Source: RGEC01 sp964626685 (lineage in GTDB: Bacteria > Bacteroidota > Bacteroidia > NS11-12g > UBA955). Taken from it: a stretch of 5,797 bases of DNA. Made by a program: the position numbers and the translations under genes. Below the pieces are notes generated by a model, which had not been told where the DNA came from, did not search any database, and saw only the letters and a program-made list of their open reading frames with translations. Shown here in pieces: positions 1 through 5,797 of this stretch. Position 1 is the first letter of the stretch; each line of letters starts with the position of its first letter. The DNA lies in NCBI GenBank assembly GCA_964626685.1, contig CAZVJY010000033.1, positions 1 through 5,797 on the forward strand, given 5' to 3'.

Positions 1-1028
1 CAACGCTTCGCATGACCAACCAAGACTTCATTGCTCACCGTTTTTATAAGGATATCGATCAGCCTTTTGAAGACAGTAATGAAACCATCATTGAGAAATT
101 CAAGGAAATCACAGGAATTCAAGAACGTAGGTATGCCCAAAAAGAACAGACGAATTCAGATTTAGGCATCGTCGCTGCTCAAAATGCCATTGAAGCAGCA
201 GGTATAAATCCAGAAGACTTAGATTACATTATTTTTGCCCACAACTTTGGTGATGTTCGGTTTGCATCTAATCATTTAGATATGTTGCCAGCTTTGGCTT
301 CACGAGTAAAACACGCTCTTGGCATTGCCAACCCTAATTGTGTGGCTTACGACATGCTTTTTGGCTGCCCTGGTTGGATAGAAGCGCTCATTCAGGCCAA
401 TCTTTTCATCAAGGCAGGCGCTGCAACCAATTGTTTGGTCATTGGTGCCGAAACCCTGAGTAGAGTAGTAGACCCCCATGACCGTGACTCCATGATTTTT
501 GCCGACGGCGCCGGCGCCTGCATTTTGAGTGCAAATAATGGCACTGATGCCAGCGGAATTCTGGCTCATGCTACCCAAACTTTTACCAAAGACGAAGCCT
601 ATTTTCTAAACAACGGACCTTCCTTGAATTCAAAGCATCATATCCACGAGAAATACATCAAAATGCAGGGCCGTAAAATCTATGAATTTGCTTTAACCAA
701 GGTTCCTGCCGCCATGAAAATCGCCTTAGATAAAAGCGGGGTTTGCATTGACGAAGTCAAAAAGATTTTTATCCACCAGGCTAATGAAAAAATGGATGAA
801 GCCATCATTGACCGCTTTTACCGTTTGTATAGGGCAGAGCGCCCTGAAGGTATTATGCCGATGAACATTCAGTTCAATGGAAATAGTTCGGTGGCTACGG
901 TGCCTACTTTACTAGATGCCGTAGTTAGAGGTGAATATCCTGAACATAAACTTCATAAAGATGACGTAATCATCCTCGCCTCTGTTGGTGCTGGTATGAA
1001 TATCAATGCGGTGGTATACCGTTGGTAA
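1..1028 (+). CDS. 3-oxoacyl-ACP synthase III (KAS III) family protein, 5'-partial
   Basis: This is a thiolase-fold condensing enzyme of the FabH family. Members condense an acyl-CoA starter with malonyl-ACP to begin fatty-acid or related chains in the cytoplasm. Counting from the ATG at 12, the visible triad is Cys119 (FGCPGW), His255 (IHQAN) and Asn291 (NGNSS). The GAETLSRVVD segment (145-154) and a C-terminal SVGAGMN (324-330) also fit. The frame is open to the left edge, and the residues before Met1 (Thr-Leu-Arg) look like the end of the family's usual N-terminal GSYIPT strand. The ATG at 12 is therefore probably internal, with about 15 residues missing. The FGCPGW motif replaces the AACAG-type site of E. 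coli FabH and, from memory, marks a clade common in Flavobacteriia. Its starter substrate cannot be read from the sequence, and a role outside bulk fatty-acid synthesis is possible. Family assignment is firm; the symbol fabH is withheld because Bacteroidota carry several paralogues. Confidence 0.93.
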   Translation, partial: TLRMTNQDFIAHRFYKDIDQPFEDSNETIIEKFKEITGIQERRYAQKEQTNSDLGIVAAQNAIEAAGINPEDLDYIIFAHNFGDVRFASNHLDMLPALASRVKHALGIANPNCVAYDMLFGCPGWIEALIQANLFIKAGAATNCLVIGAETLSRVVDPHDRDSMIFADGAGACILSANNGTDASGILAHATQTFTKDEAYFLNNGPSLNSKHHIHEKYIKMQGRKIYEFALTKVPAAMKIALDKSGVCIDEVKKIFIHQANEKMDEAIIDRFYRLYRAERPEGIMPMNIQFNGNSSVATVPTLLDAVVRGEYPEHKLHKDDVIILASVGAGMNINAVVYRW

Positions 1029-1036
1029 ATTCACTT

Positions 1037-1522
1037 TTATTGATGTAAATGCAAAATAATTGGCGCTAAATCTGGATAGCGCTCCAGGAGCTCTGCTTTT
1101 TCATAAAGCTGAAAATCAGCAAAATCAAACCCTGGTGCTACCATACACGACGTTAGCGAAAAAGAATGAGCATCAAGCACCTCTGCACCAAAAATAGTTT
1201 GAGCCGGGATGCAAATTTGTGGTTGTTGCCCCTTGGCTACATCCAATCCTAAGGTGGCCGTGTGCAACTTCCCTTCTTGGTTGATCATATGGATCAAAAG
1301 AGGACCCCCAGCTTGGTAGATCCAAATTTCGTCAGACTCAATTTTGTGAAATTTAGAGTAGTTTCCATAAGGCAGCAGAAAATAAATTAGTGTTGCCAAA
1401 GACCTGGATTGACCATCTTCAGTTATGTATTGAGCTACACTCCGGTAGGTTTCTTTGAAAAAACCTCCTTCGATATGTGGGGTGAGTTCAAGGCTAGTGA
1501 TAAGGTGTTGCATGTTTGTCAT
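1037..1522 (-). CDS. Cupin_5 (DUF985) domain protein
   Basis: This is a 161-residue single-domain cupin of the DUF985 family, probably cytoplasmic because it has no signal peptide. Family landmarks in order are EGGFFKETYRS (18-28), the first cupin motif around SKFHKIESDEIWIY (56-69, with His59, Asp64 and Glu65), and the second motif APGFDFADFQL (129-139). The tail LLERYPDL (145-152) is also typical. Family members resemble sugar-isomerase-like cupins, but the biochemical role is generally unknown, so none is assigned. The frame extends to a TTG at 1546, but the ATG at 1522 or the one at 1513 fits better, since homologues begin about 10 residues before the HxEGG motif. The 1513 start would give 158 residues. 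The gene converges with the KAS III gene (8-bp gap) and diverges from the secreted propeller-like gene, so it is probably a single-gene transcript. Confidence 0.9.
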   Translation of the reverse strand: MTNMQHLITSLELTPHIEGGFFKETYRSVAQYITEDGQSRSLATLIYFLLPYGNYSKFHKIESDEIWIYQAGGPLLIHMINQEGKLHTATLGLDVAKGQQPQICIPAQTIFGAEVLDAHSFSLTSCMVAPGFDFADFQLYEKAELLERYPDLAPIILHLHQ

Positions 1523-1613
1523 GGCAATAAAATTAATGAATGTCAATAATGCAACACGCCAACAATTATTTATGTTTGTTGTTTAGGTGCTAATAACTTA
1601 TTTTTATCAGACC
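1523..1613. other. Divergent intergenic region between cupin and propeller-like genes
   Basis: This 91-bp AT-rich spacer lies between the ATG of the cupin gene, which reads left, and the ATG of the secreted protein gene, which reads right. It must hold the start signals for both, unless transcripts enter from elsewhere. A convincing box is visible only for the rightward gene. No strong Shine-Dalgarno sequence precedes either ATG, as is common in Bacteroidota. No operator-like palindrome was noticed. Confidence 0.7.
1550..1578 (+). promoter_or_regulatory. Putative Bacteroidota-type promoter of the propeller-like gene
   Basis: TATGTTTG at 1571-1578 matches the Bacteroidota -7 consensus TAnnTTTG at every defined position. 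A TG at 1550-1551, 19 bp upstream, could be a weak remnant of the -33 TTG element; no full TTG is present there. Transcription would begin near 1584, giving a leader of about 30 bases before the ATG at 1614. The box also argues against the GTG at 1587 as the start, which would leave almost no leader. Confidence 0.5.
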
Positions 1614-2900
1614 ATGAGTATATCCAAAACGCTATTTTTAGTTGCTGTCAGCATTTTTCAATTCGGTATGTATGCCCAAAATGATGTACTTTTTGGCTTA
1701 CTTCGCACGTCTAATCCTGCGGGAGTCAAGTTAGGTATGTTAGACCTGATCAATGGTAATATTTCACCCCTCGGCACGAATCCAATTACTGCAAACGTCA
1801 ATATAACAGGTGCTGCACTCGATTTAAATACAAATAATTACTATTTTTTGACTCAAGGAGCTAATAATGGTGTTGCGATGTCAGTTGGCATTAATGACGG
1901 TGTTGTAAATAATCAAGTGCCGCTTTTCAATCCGATTGCACCAAGTTCTTTTAATAATTTCCGTTTCAACACCTCTGATTCAACCTTGTATGGCTTGGCG
2001 GGCCGATGGATTCCTGGTGCGGGGCCGGGGCAAGGTACAGGAGAGCTTTACTTCTCTTCCATGAACCCTGTAACCGGAGAAATCACCCAAATTTCTCCCC
2101 AATCCATCCTCGATTCCTATTCGCTTTCTGGCAGTGCCATTGACCCGCATCAAATGATTTATTATTTCTCTAAGGTGACTCAGTTTTACGGCATTGATAT
2201 GTACAACGGCCAAGTTTATACTTCTCAAACATTAAGTTTCCCGGAAGGAGGTCTATTTTTTGACAACTATACTTACAATTGTGCAGATACTACTATTTAC
2301 GGAATCATTCGAGCAACTACCACACCACCAATAACAGCTTATTTTGGAAAAATTAATCCACAAACAGGGGTAGTAACAAGAATTTCTCAGACTCCGCTTA
2401 CCAACAGTATGTATTCGGTCAATGGTAGCTCAACTATTGACCCCTACACCGGAACCTATTATTATGTTAGTTCTTTGCCACAGGGTGGGGTTGGCGTTAT
2501 CGGTATATCTACCTATACAGGTGCATTGGTAAGTGTTTATCCTGTTGCGTCTTCTGCAGGTATAACAACTTATTTTGATATGATTCGCCACCCTTCAGAT
2601 TGTTTGGGTGCGGCAGCTTTTCGCCCAGATTCAAATGGGGGCGGTGGTTCGGCTAGTGTTCAAAACATAACTACAGCAACCAGTAAAGTTTATCCGAATC
2701 CTATTTCCGATCAATTGAATATTGAGTCAACAAGTATCATTTATTCATTGATTTTACGCGATACAAAAGGTGGAATTCTATTTGAAGCCCACCCGCAAGA
2801 AGAGTTTATAAAAATTTCTTTTGAGCATATTCCAAGCGGTTTGTATTTCCTTGAAATCCAAAATGAAATTGGTTTAGAGCTATTAAAGGTGGTCAAATAG
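1614..2900 (+). CDS. Secreted propeller-like repeat protein with T9SS type A sorting domain
   Basis: This 428-residue protein is predicted to cross the inner membrane by Sec and the outer membrane by T9SS. Residues 1-21 form a signal peptide (SISK, hydrophobic LFLVAVSIF, cleavage after MYA before QN). Residues 25 to about 331 hold six units of about 40-58 residues, each with a YGL- or YYF-like strand and a turn such as NPVTGEI, NPQTGVV or STYTGAL. Units start near 25, 66, 113, 173, 215 and 271, and a last strand near 318-331 could close the ring, suggesting a six-bladed beta-propeller. A Gly-rich linker (SNGGGGSAS, 340-348) leads to the sorting domain: KVYPNP (358-363), PSGLY (407-411), and C-terminal LLKVVK. 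No catalytic residues or named family are recognised; binding or adhesion is only a guess. The frame also opens at a GTG at 1587, but the ATG at 1614 places the signal peptide at the N-terminus. It converges with the long repeat protein. Confidence 0.88.
   Translation: MSISKTLFLVAVSIFQFGMYAQNDVLFGLLRTSNPAGVKLGMLDLINGNISPLGTNPITANVNITGAALDLNTNNYYFLTQGANNGVAMSVGINDGVVNNQVPLFNPIAPSSFNNFRFNTSDSTLYGLAGRWIPGAGPGQGTGELYFSSMNPVTGEITQISPQSILDSYSLSGSAIDPHQMIYYFSKVTQFYGIDMYNGQVYTSQTLSFPEGGLFFDNYTYNCADTTIYGIIRATTTPPITAYFGKINPQTGVVTRISQTPLTNSMYSVNGSSTIDPYTGTYYYVSSLPQGGVGVIGISTYTGALVSVYPVASSAGITTYFDMIRHPSDCLGAAAFRPDSNGGGGSASVQNITTATSKVYPNPISDQLNIESTSIIYSLILRDTKGGILFEAHPQEEFIKISFEHIPSGLYFLEIQNEIGLELLKVVK
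2667..2897 (+). other. T9SS C-terminal sorting domain of the propeller-like protein
   Basis: This is the last part of the secreted protein, after a Gly-rich linker. It contains KVYPNP, a DQLNIES strand, the LRDTKG turn, IPSGLYFLEI and the terminal LLKVVK. The order and spacing match the type A sorting domain. It implies export through the outer membrane by T9SS rather than retention in the periplasm. Confidence 0.88.
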
Positions 2901-2922
2901 CAGACTTAATCCATTAACAACC
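2901..2922. other. Convergent gap between the two T9SS substrate genes
   Basis: Only 22 bp separate the two stop codons. The gap holds a small AT-only inverted repeat, TTAAT-CC-ATTAA at 2906-2917, which is too short and AT-rich to call a terminator. No GC-rich stem with a T-tract was found, so how the two converging transcripts end is not visible. Confidence 0.5.
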
Positions 2923-5797
2923 CTACAGTTTAATAACCTTTAGCGGTCGGGTTTGTGGTGAACTTATCAAATACGTACCAGATGGAAGTTCGCTAAGGTC
3001 TATTAACATTTTGAGATCTGCGTCAAGTTTAACATTGCTGAGCATTCTTCCGTAGAGGTCAAGAACAAAAAGTGCTGTGCCAACAAGGTCTTGCTCGTAA
3101 GTCATCCAAATTTGACTTGTAAAAGGATTCGGGTATACTTCAATTTGCCCGGAGTAGATCTCTTCAAGCCCTACATCTACCAATTCGTAATTTAAAGTGA
3201 TGGTGCTGTCGCAGCCTACACTATTTGGGATAACTTGAATATAGGTTCCGCTGACATCGTAGGTAACACCGTTTAAAGTGTATGGCCCCTGGAAAACTAC
3301 ATTTATCGTTGAATTAGTAGGCTGATGAACCGTAATATCTAGTAAATCACTACCAGTACAACCAAACTGATTGGTTCCGGTAACCTCAAGTAGCGTATTA
3401 AAGTTTGGGGTAATATATGCGCCGTTCGGCATGCCATTAGACCAAGTGTAGGAGAGTGCGCCGCTTGCTGCAAGTAGTACAGAATCTCCAAGACAAATTG
3501 CAGGGTCTGAACCTGCAAAGACAAGTGGGTTAGCATGCACGGTTACTATTACGAGGTCGTTGTTCTGACAGCCATTGATATCGATTCCGGTTACCGTGTA
3601 AGCCCCACTAGTCTGCGGAATAAAAGGCACTCCATTTGATATGCCTCCACTCCAGAAATAAATGGTTCCGAAAGAACCAGCTAGGGTTACTGTTTCTCCT
3701 TGACAAATTTCAATATCTGGCCCCGCATAAATTCCGGGTAAGGGATTGACTTGCACATAAAGTGAATCTTGGCTCTGACAGCCATTATTTGCAATCACAG
3801 TTAAAGTGTAGTATTGCGAAACAGTAGGTATGAAGTATTGATTGTTCTGAATGCCGTTATTCCAGCTTATTTGCGTTCCTGTTGGGTAAGTGCCCGAAAC
3901 CAAAATAGAATCTCCTAGGCAAATGCTTTGGTTGAAGCCTGCTTCAATTGTTGGTGCAAGGATATTGACTTCAAAATAAACGGAATCTATATCTGAGCAG
4001 CCACTTTCCCAATTGGTCGCTGTCAATACGTACCAAGTGGATTGTGATGGATTCGCCCAAGTTTGTGCGCTATTCGGGCTAGAGAGTGTCGAGCTCGGCG
4101 ACCAACTATAATTGGTTTGTGCTTGTGCTAAACTTCCAATTTGAGCACCATTTGTGTTGATTATACAGTTTTTGAGAAGGTCAGGGCCCGCATTTGCAAT
4201 TGGTGTGGTTAGGTTGACATTCACCAAAACTTGATCTGTTGTTTGGCAACCATTTGTTGGGTTGAGTGCTGTAAGTGTATAGGTCGTGGTTTGACTTGGA
4301 TTAGCTAATGTACTCGACGAAGCAGCGTTATTAAGCCCCGCGACTGGTGACCACGAGTAGGTCATACCTGGAGCTGGACTCATGCCAATTTGAGCGCCAT
4401 TGAGGTTGCCAAAACAGTTAATTGAAAAATCGTTTCCTGCATTTGCAGTTGGAGCTGAAACATCTACGGTAACGATAATTTGATCTGTCGAGACGCAACC
4501 GTTTACCAGGTTAGTTACCGTTAGCGTATAGGTTGTGGTGAGTGCAGGATTGGCAATTGGATTTGCTGCTGTAGCTGAATTGAGTCCTGCAATTGGGTTC
4601 CATTGATAAGAATTACCGTTTACGGGGGTCATACCAATGGTGTTTCCGGTAAAATTTTGATAACAGTTTTTTAAGAAATCTGGCCCCGCCTGAGCAAGCG
4701 GAGCAGTCTGATTAACGCTTACTGTAACCATATCGGTATTGCTACAGCCTGTCGTCGGAGAATAAACAGTCAAAGTATAAGTGGTGGTTACACTTGGATT
4801 TGCTATTGGATTTGAAATAGCGCTTGAGGATAGTCCAACAGACGGAGACCAGCTGTAGGTGAGACCAGCAGTGGCGCCTGCACCAATGAGTAAGCCGTTT
4901 ACATTACTCACACACGTCTTTGTGAAGTCTGCGCCTGCGTTAGCGTTTGGTAAGGATGTATTGACTGTAACGGCAACCTGATCCGTAGCGGAACAACCGT
5001 TGATTTGATCCGTTACGGTCAGTAGGTAGGAGGTACTTTGCGTAGGGTTGGCAATAGGGTTAGACACCGAAGGATTCGAGAGCCCTAAGGAAGGAAACCA
5101 AGTATAGGAAAAGCCTGCCAAAGCGCTGCTTCCGATTTGCAGGCCATTAGGGTTCTGAAGACAAGTTTTTATAAAATCAGTTCCAGCATTCGCAGTTGGT
5201 GCAGTAACATTGACCTCGAAAGTCATTTGATCAGTGGCCGTGCATCCGGAGGAGGTTTGCGTGGCCATAAGAGTATAGGTTGTAGTTTGGCTTGGATTGG
5301 CAAATGTGGTGCTGCTCGAAGGCGTGCTCAAACCCTGAACAGGGCTCCAACTATAGGTACAGCCGTTTTGCGCTGCAGCACCAAGATTGGCTCCGCTTGC
5401 GTTTTGCGTACAAGTTTTTAAAAGATCTAGCCCGGCATTAACCAATGGTACTTGCTGATTGACACTAACTGTAATTTGATCACTGGCAGTACAGCCACTG
5501 CTTACCAGCGTAGCAGTAAGGGTATAGGTGGTCGTGACACTCGGATTTGCAGTTGGATTAGAAACGCTAACCGAACTCAGCCCACTGCTTGGAGACCAGT
5601 TGTAGGTAACGCCGCTGCTTGCTATTTGCCCAATGTTGAGGCCGTTGGTATTTTGAACACAAGTTTTTGTAAAGTCAAGACCTGCATTGGCAGTTGGTAA
5701 ACTCGTATTGACACTCACAATTACTTGATCTGTTGCACTACAGCCAGTTGCCACATTGGTAACGGTGAGCGTATAATTTGTTGTGCTGCTCGGATTA
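2923..5797 (-). CDS. Large multi-repeat surface protein (adhesin-like) with T9SS sorting domain, 5'-partial
   Basis: At least 957 residues of an exported repeat protein are visible, and the frame is open through the right edge. The GTG at 5754 falls inside a repeat and is not a start, so the signal peptide lies outside the window. Counting from the first full codon (5796), the order is: a repeat remnant (1-32); seven 83-residue repeats (33-613); shorter related modules of 72, 70 and 70 residues (614-825); a module with YTLNGVTYDVSGTY and CDSTITLNY (826-875); and the sorting domain (876-957) with VYPNPF (887-892), LYGRML, LPSGTYLIS and C-terminal KVIKL. The repeats resemble the PKD- or Ig-like beta-sandwich modules common in Bacteroidota surface proteins (AGxD, YxWSP, TTTYTLT, GCxxTDQ). 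The likely role is an extended stalk or adhesin at the cell surface. This is inferred from layout, since no ligand-binding or enzyme domain is visible in this part. Confidence 0.9.
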   Translation of the reverse strand, partial: NPSSTTNYTLTVTNVATGCSATDQVIVSVNTSLPTANAGLDFTKTCVQNTNGLNIGQIASSGVTYNWSPSSGLSSVSVSNPTANPSVTTTYTLTATLVSSGCTASDQITVSVNQQVPLVNAGLDLLKTCTQNASGANLGAAAQNGCTYSWSPVQGLSTPSSSTTFANPSQTTTYTLMATQTSSGCTATDQMTFEVNVTAPTANAGTDFIKTCLQNPNGLQIGSSALAGFSYTWFPSLGLSNPSVSNPIANPTQSTSYLLTVTDQINGCSATDQVAVTVNTSLPNANAGADFTKTCVSNVNGLLIGAGATAGLTYSWSPSVGLSSSAISNPIANPSVTTTYTLTVYSPTTGCSNTDMVTVSVNQTAPLAQAGPDFLKNCYQNFTGNTIGMTPVNGNSYQWNPIAGLNSATAANPIANPALTTTYTLTVTNLVNGCVSTDQIIVTVDVSAPTANAGNDFSINCFGNLNGAQIGMSPAPGMTYSWSPVAGLNNAASSSTLANPSQTTTYTLTALNPTNGCQTTDQVLVNVNLTTPIANAGPDLLKNCIINTNGAQIGSLAQAQTNYSWSPSSTLSSPNSAQTWANPSQSTWYVLTATNWESGCSDIDSVYFEVNILAPTIEAGFNQSICLGDSILVSGTYPTGTQISWNNGIQNNQYFIPTVSQYYTLTVIANNGCQSQDSLYVQVNPLPGIYAGPDIEICQGETVTLAGSFGTIYFWSGGISNGVPFIPQTSGAYTVTGIDINGCQNNDLVIVTVHANPLVFAGSDPAICLGDSVLLAASGALSYTWSNGMPNGAYITPNFNTLLEVTGTNQFGCTGSDLLDITVHQPTNSTINVVFQGPYTLNGVTYDVSGTYIQVIPNSVGCDSTITLNYELVDVGLEEIYSGQIEVYPNPFTSQIWMTYEQDLVGTALFVLDLYGRMLSNVKLDADLKMLIDLSELPSGTYLISSPQTRPLKVIKL
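2926..3171 (-). other. T9SS C-terminal sorting domain of the large repeat protein
   Basis: This segment encodes the last 82 residues. It has the three marks of the type A family: a V-YPNP motif at the start, a central LYGR strand-turn, and LPSGTYLI followed by a short basic-hydrophobic end (KVIKL). In known T9SS substrates this domain is recognised at the outer membrane and cleaved off, after which the protein is attached to the surface or released. It is homologous in layout to the end of the neighbouring propeller-like protein. Confidence 0.9.
3322..3957 (-). repeat. Three shorter PKD/Ig-like modules (72, 70 and 70 residues)
   Basis: Modules at 3742-3957, 3532-3741 and 3322-3531 share a different consensus from the 83-residue array: AGxD or similar, then IC(L/Q)G(D/E), a central W followed by NG or GG and a second NG, YxxTxT-like strands, NGC or FGC, and D followed by a VxVxV-like strand. 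Each keeps one cysteine near the start and one near the end, at positions equivalent to Cys14 and Cys70 of the longer repeats. The WSP-GL-NP loop of the longer copies is replaced by a shorter NG-type turn, which accounts for the length difference. They lie between the main array and the sorting region and probably form the membrane-proximal part of the stalk. Confidence 0.88.
3958..5796 (-). repeat. Tandem array of 83-residue (249-bp) PKD/Ig-like repeats
   Basis: Seven complete copies lie at 5452-5700, 5203-5451, 4954-5202, 4705-4953, 4456-4704, 4207-4455 and 3958-4206, and the last 32 residues of an eighth lie at 5701-5796. Every complete copy is exactly 83 codons with no indel. Fixed positions in the unit include Pro2, Ala6-Gly7, Asp9, Cys14, Asn17, Gly24 after Ile or Leu, Tyr33, Trp35, Pro37, Leu41, Ala51-Asn52-Pro53, Tyr59, Gly69-Cys70, Asp74 and Val80. 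Counted by eye, copy 1 is 66% identical to copy 4, 59% to copy 2 and 58% to copy 3, so these are old, diverged duplications rather than recent expansion. Copy 7, next to the shorter modules, has lost the usual Gly30 and Gly40 and gained Trp50 and Trp58. Confidence 0.95.

Noticed and set aside
12..14. ATG at 12 as the true start of the KAS III gene
   Set aside because: The frame is open upstream and Thr-Leu-Arg before it fits the end of the conserved N-terminal strand. The family normally has about 15 more residues here.
300..578. Minus-strand open frame inside the KAS III gene
   Set aside because: It lies entirely opposite the catalytic core of a well-conserved gene and has no recognisable features.
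1020..1045. Terminator between the KAS III and cupin genes
   Set aside because: The gap is 8 bp and no stem-loop with a T-run was found around it, only a short T stretch at 1035-1038.
1523..1546. TTG at 1546 as the start of the cupin gene
   Set aside because: It adds residues TFINFIA that do not fit the family's N-terminus; ATG codons at 1522 and 1513 are better placed.
2906..2917. TTAAT-CC-ATTAA as an intrinsic terminator
   Set aside because: The stem is 5 bp of A-T pairs with a 2-base loop and no T-tract, so it is unlikely to be stable.
5137..5700. Plus-strand open frames opposite the repeat array (5137-5421 and 5452-5700)
   Set aside because: They mirror the repeat unit boundaries of the minus-strand gene, show no family features and have low-complexity composition, so they are antisense shadows.
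5701..5754. GTG at 5754 as the start of the large repeat protein
   Set aside because: The same frame stays open to the right edge and continues the repeat consensus in register (NPSSTTNYTLTVTN), so the codon encodes an internal Val.
3322..5796. CRISPR-like or other non-coding direct repeat array
   Set aside because: The periodicity is 249 bp in one reading frame, with conserved residues and many synonymous differences, as expected of protein repeats rather than short identical DNA repeats.

Overview
The window looks like chromosomal DNA of a Bacteroidota member, most likely Flavobacteriia-like. The evidence is two separate C-terminal sorting domains of the type IX secretion system (T9SS, known only from this phylum and its relatives), a ketoacyl-ACP synthase III of the flavobacterial FGCPGW type, a match to the Bacteroidota promoter box TAnnTTTG, and no clear Shine-Dalgarno sequences. 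No RNA genes, insertion sequences, CRISPR arrays or phage genes were seen.

Layout from left to right: (1) The 3' part of a KAS III gene on the plus strand, cut by the left edge and ending at 1028. (2) A Cupin_5 (DUF985) protein on the minus strand, 1037-1522, tail to tail with the KAS III gene across 8 bp. (3) A 91-bp divergent intergenic region, 1523-1613, holding a good promoter match for the rightward gene. (4) A secreted protein on the plus strand, 1614-2900, with a signal peptide, six propeller-like repeats and a T9SS sorting domain. (5) A long T9SS-exported repeat protein on the minus strand, from 2923 past the right edge, tail to tail with gene 4 across 22 bp.

The left pair are probably unrelated cytoplasmic housekeeping or accessory proteins. 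The right pair are both predicted to be exported by T9SS and released or anchored at the cell surface. Their convergent arrangement means they are not an operon, so a shared function is only a guess. The long protein carries seven complete and one cut copy of an 83-residue module with no length variation, then three shorter related modules (72, 70 and 70 residues), a CDSTITL-type module and the sorting domain. This is the layout of a surface stalk or adhesin.

I found no clear sign of a wholly new system. The most interesting signals are the strictly length-locked repeat array with paired cysteines, and the six-unit internal symmetry of the unnamed propeller-like protein. Intergenic DNA is minimal, and no stretch over 300 bases lacks a gene.
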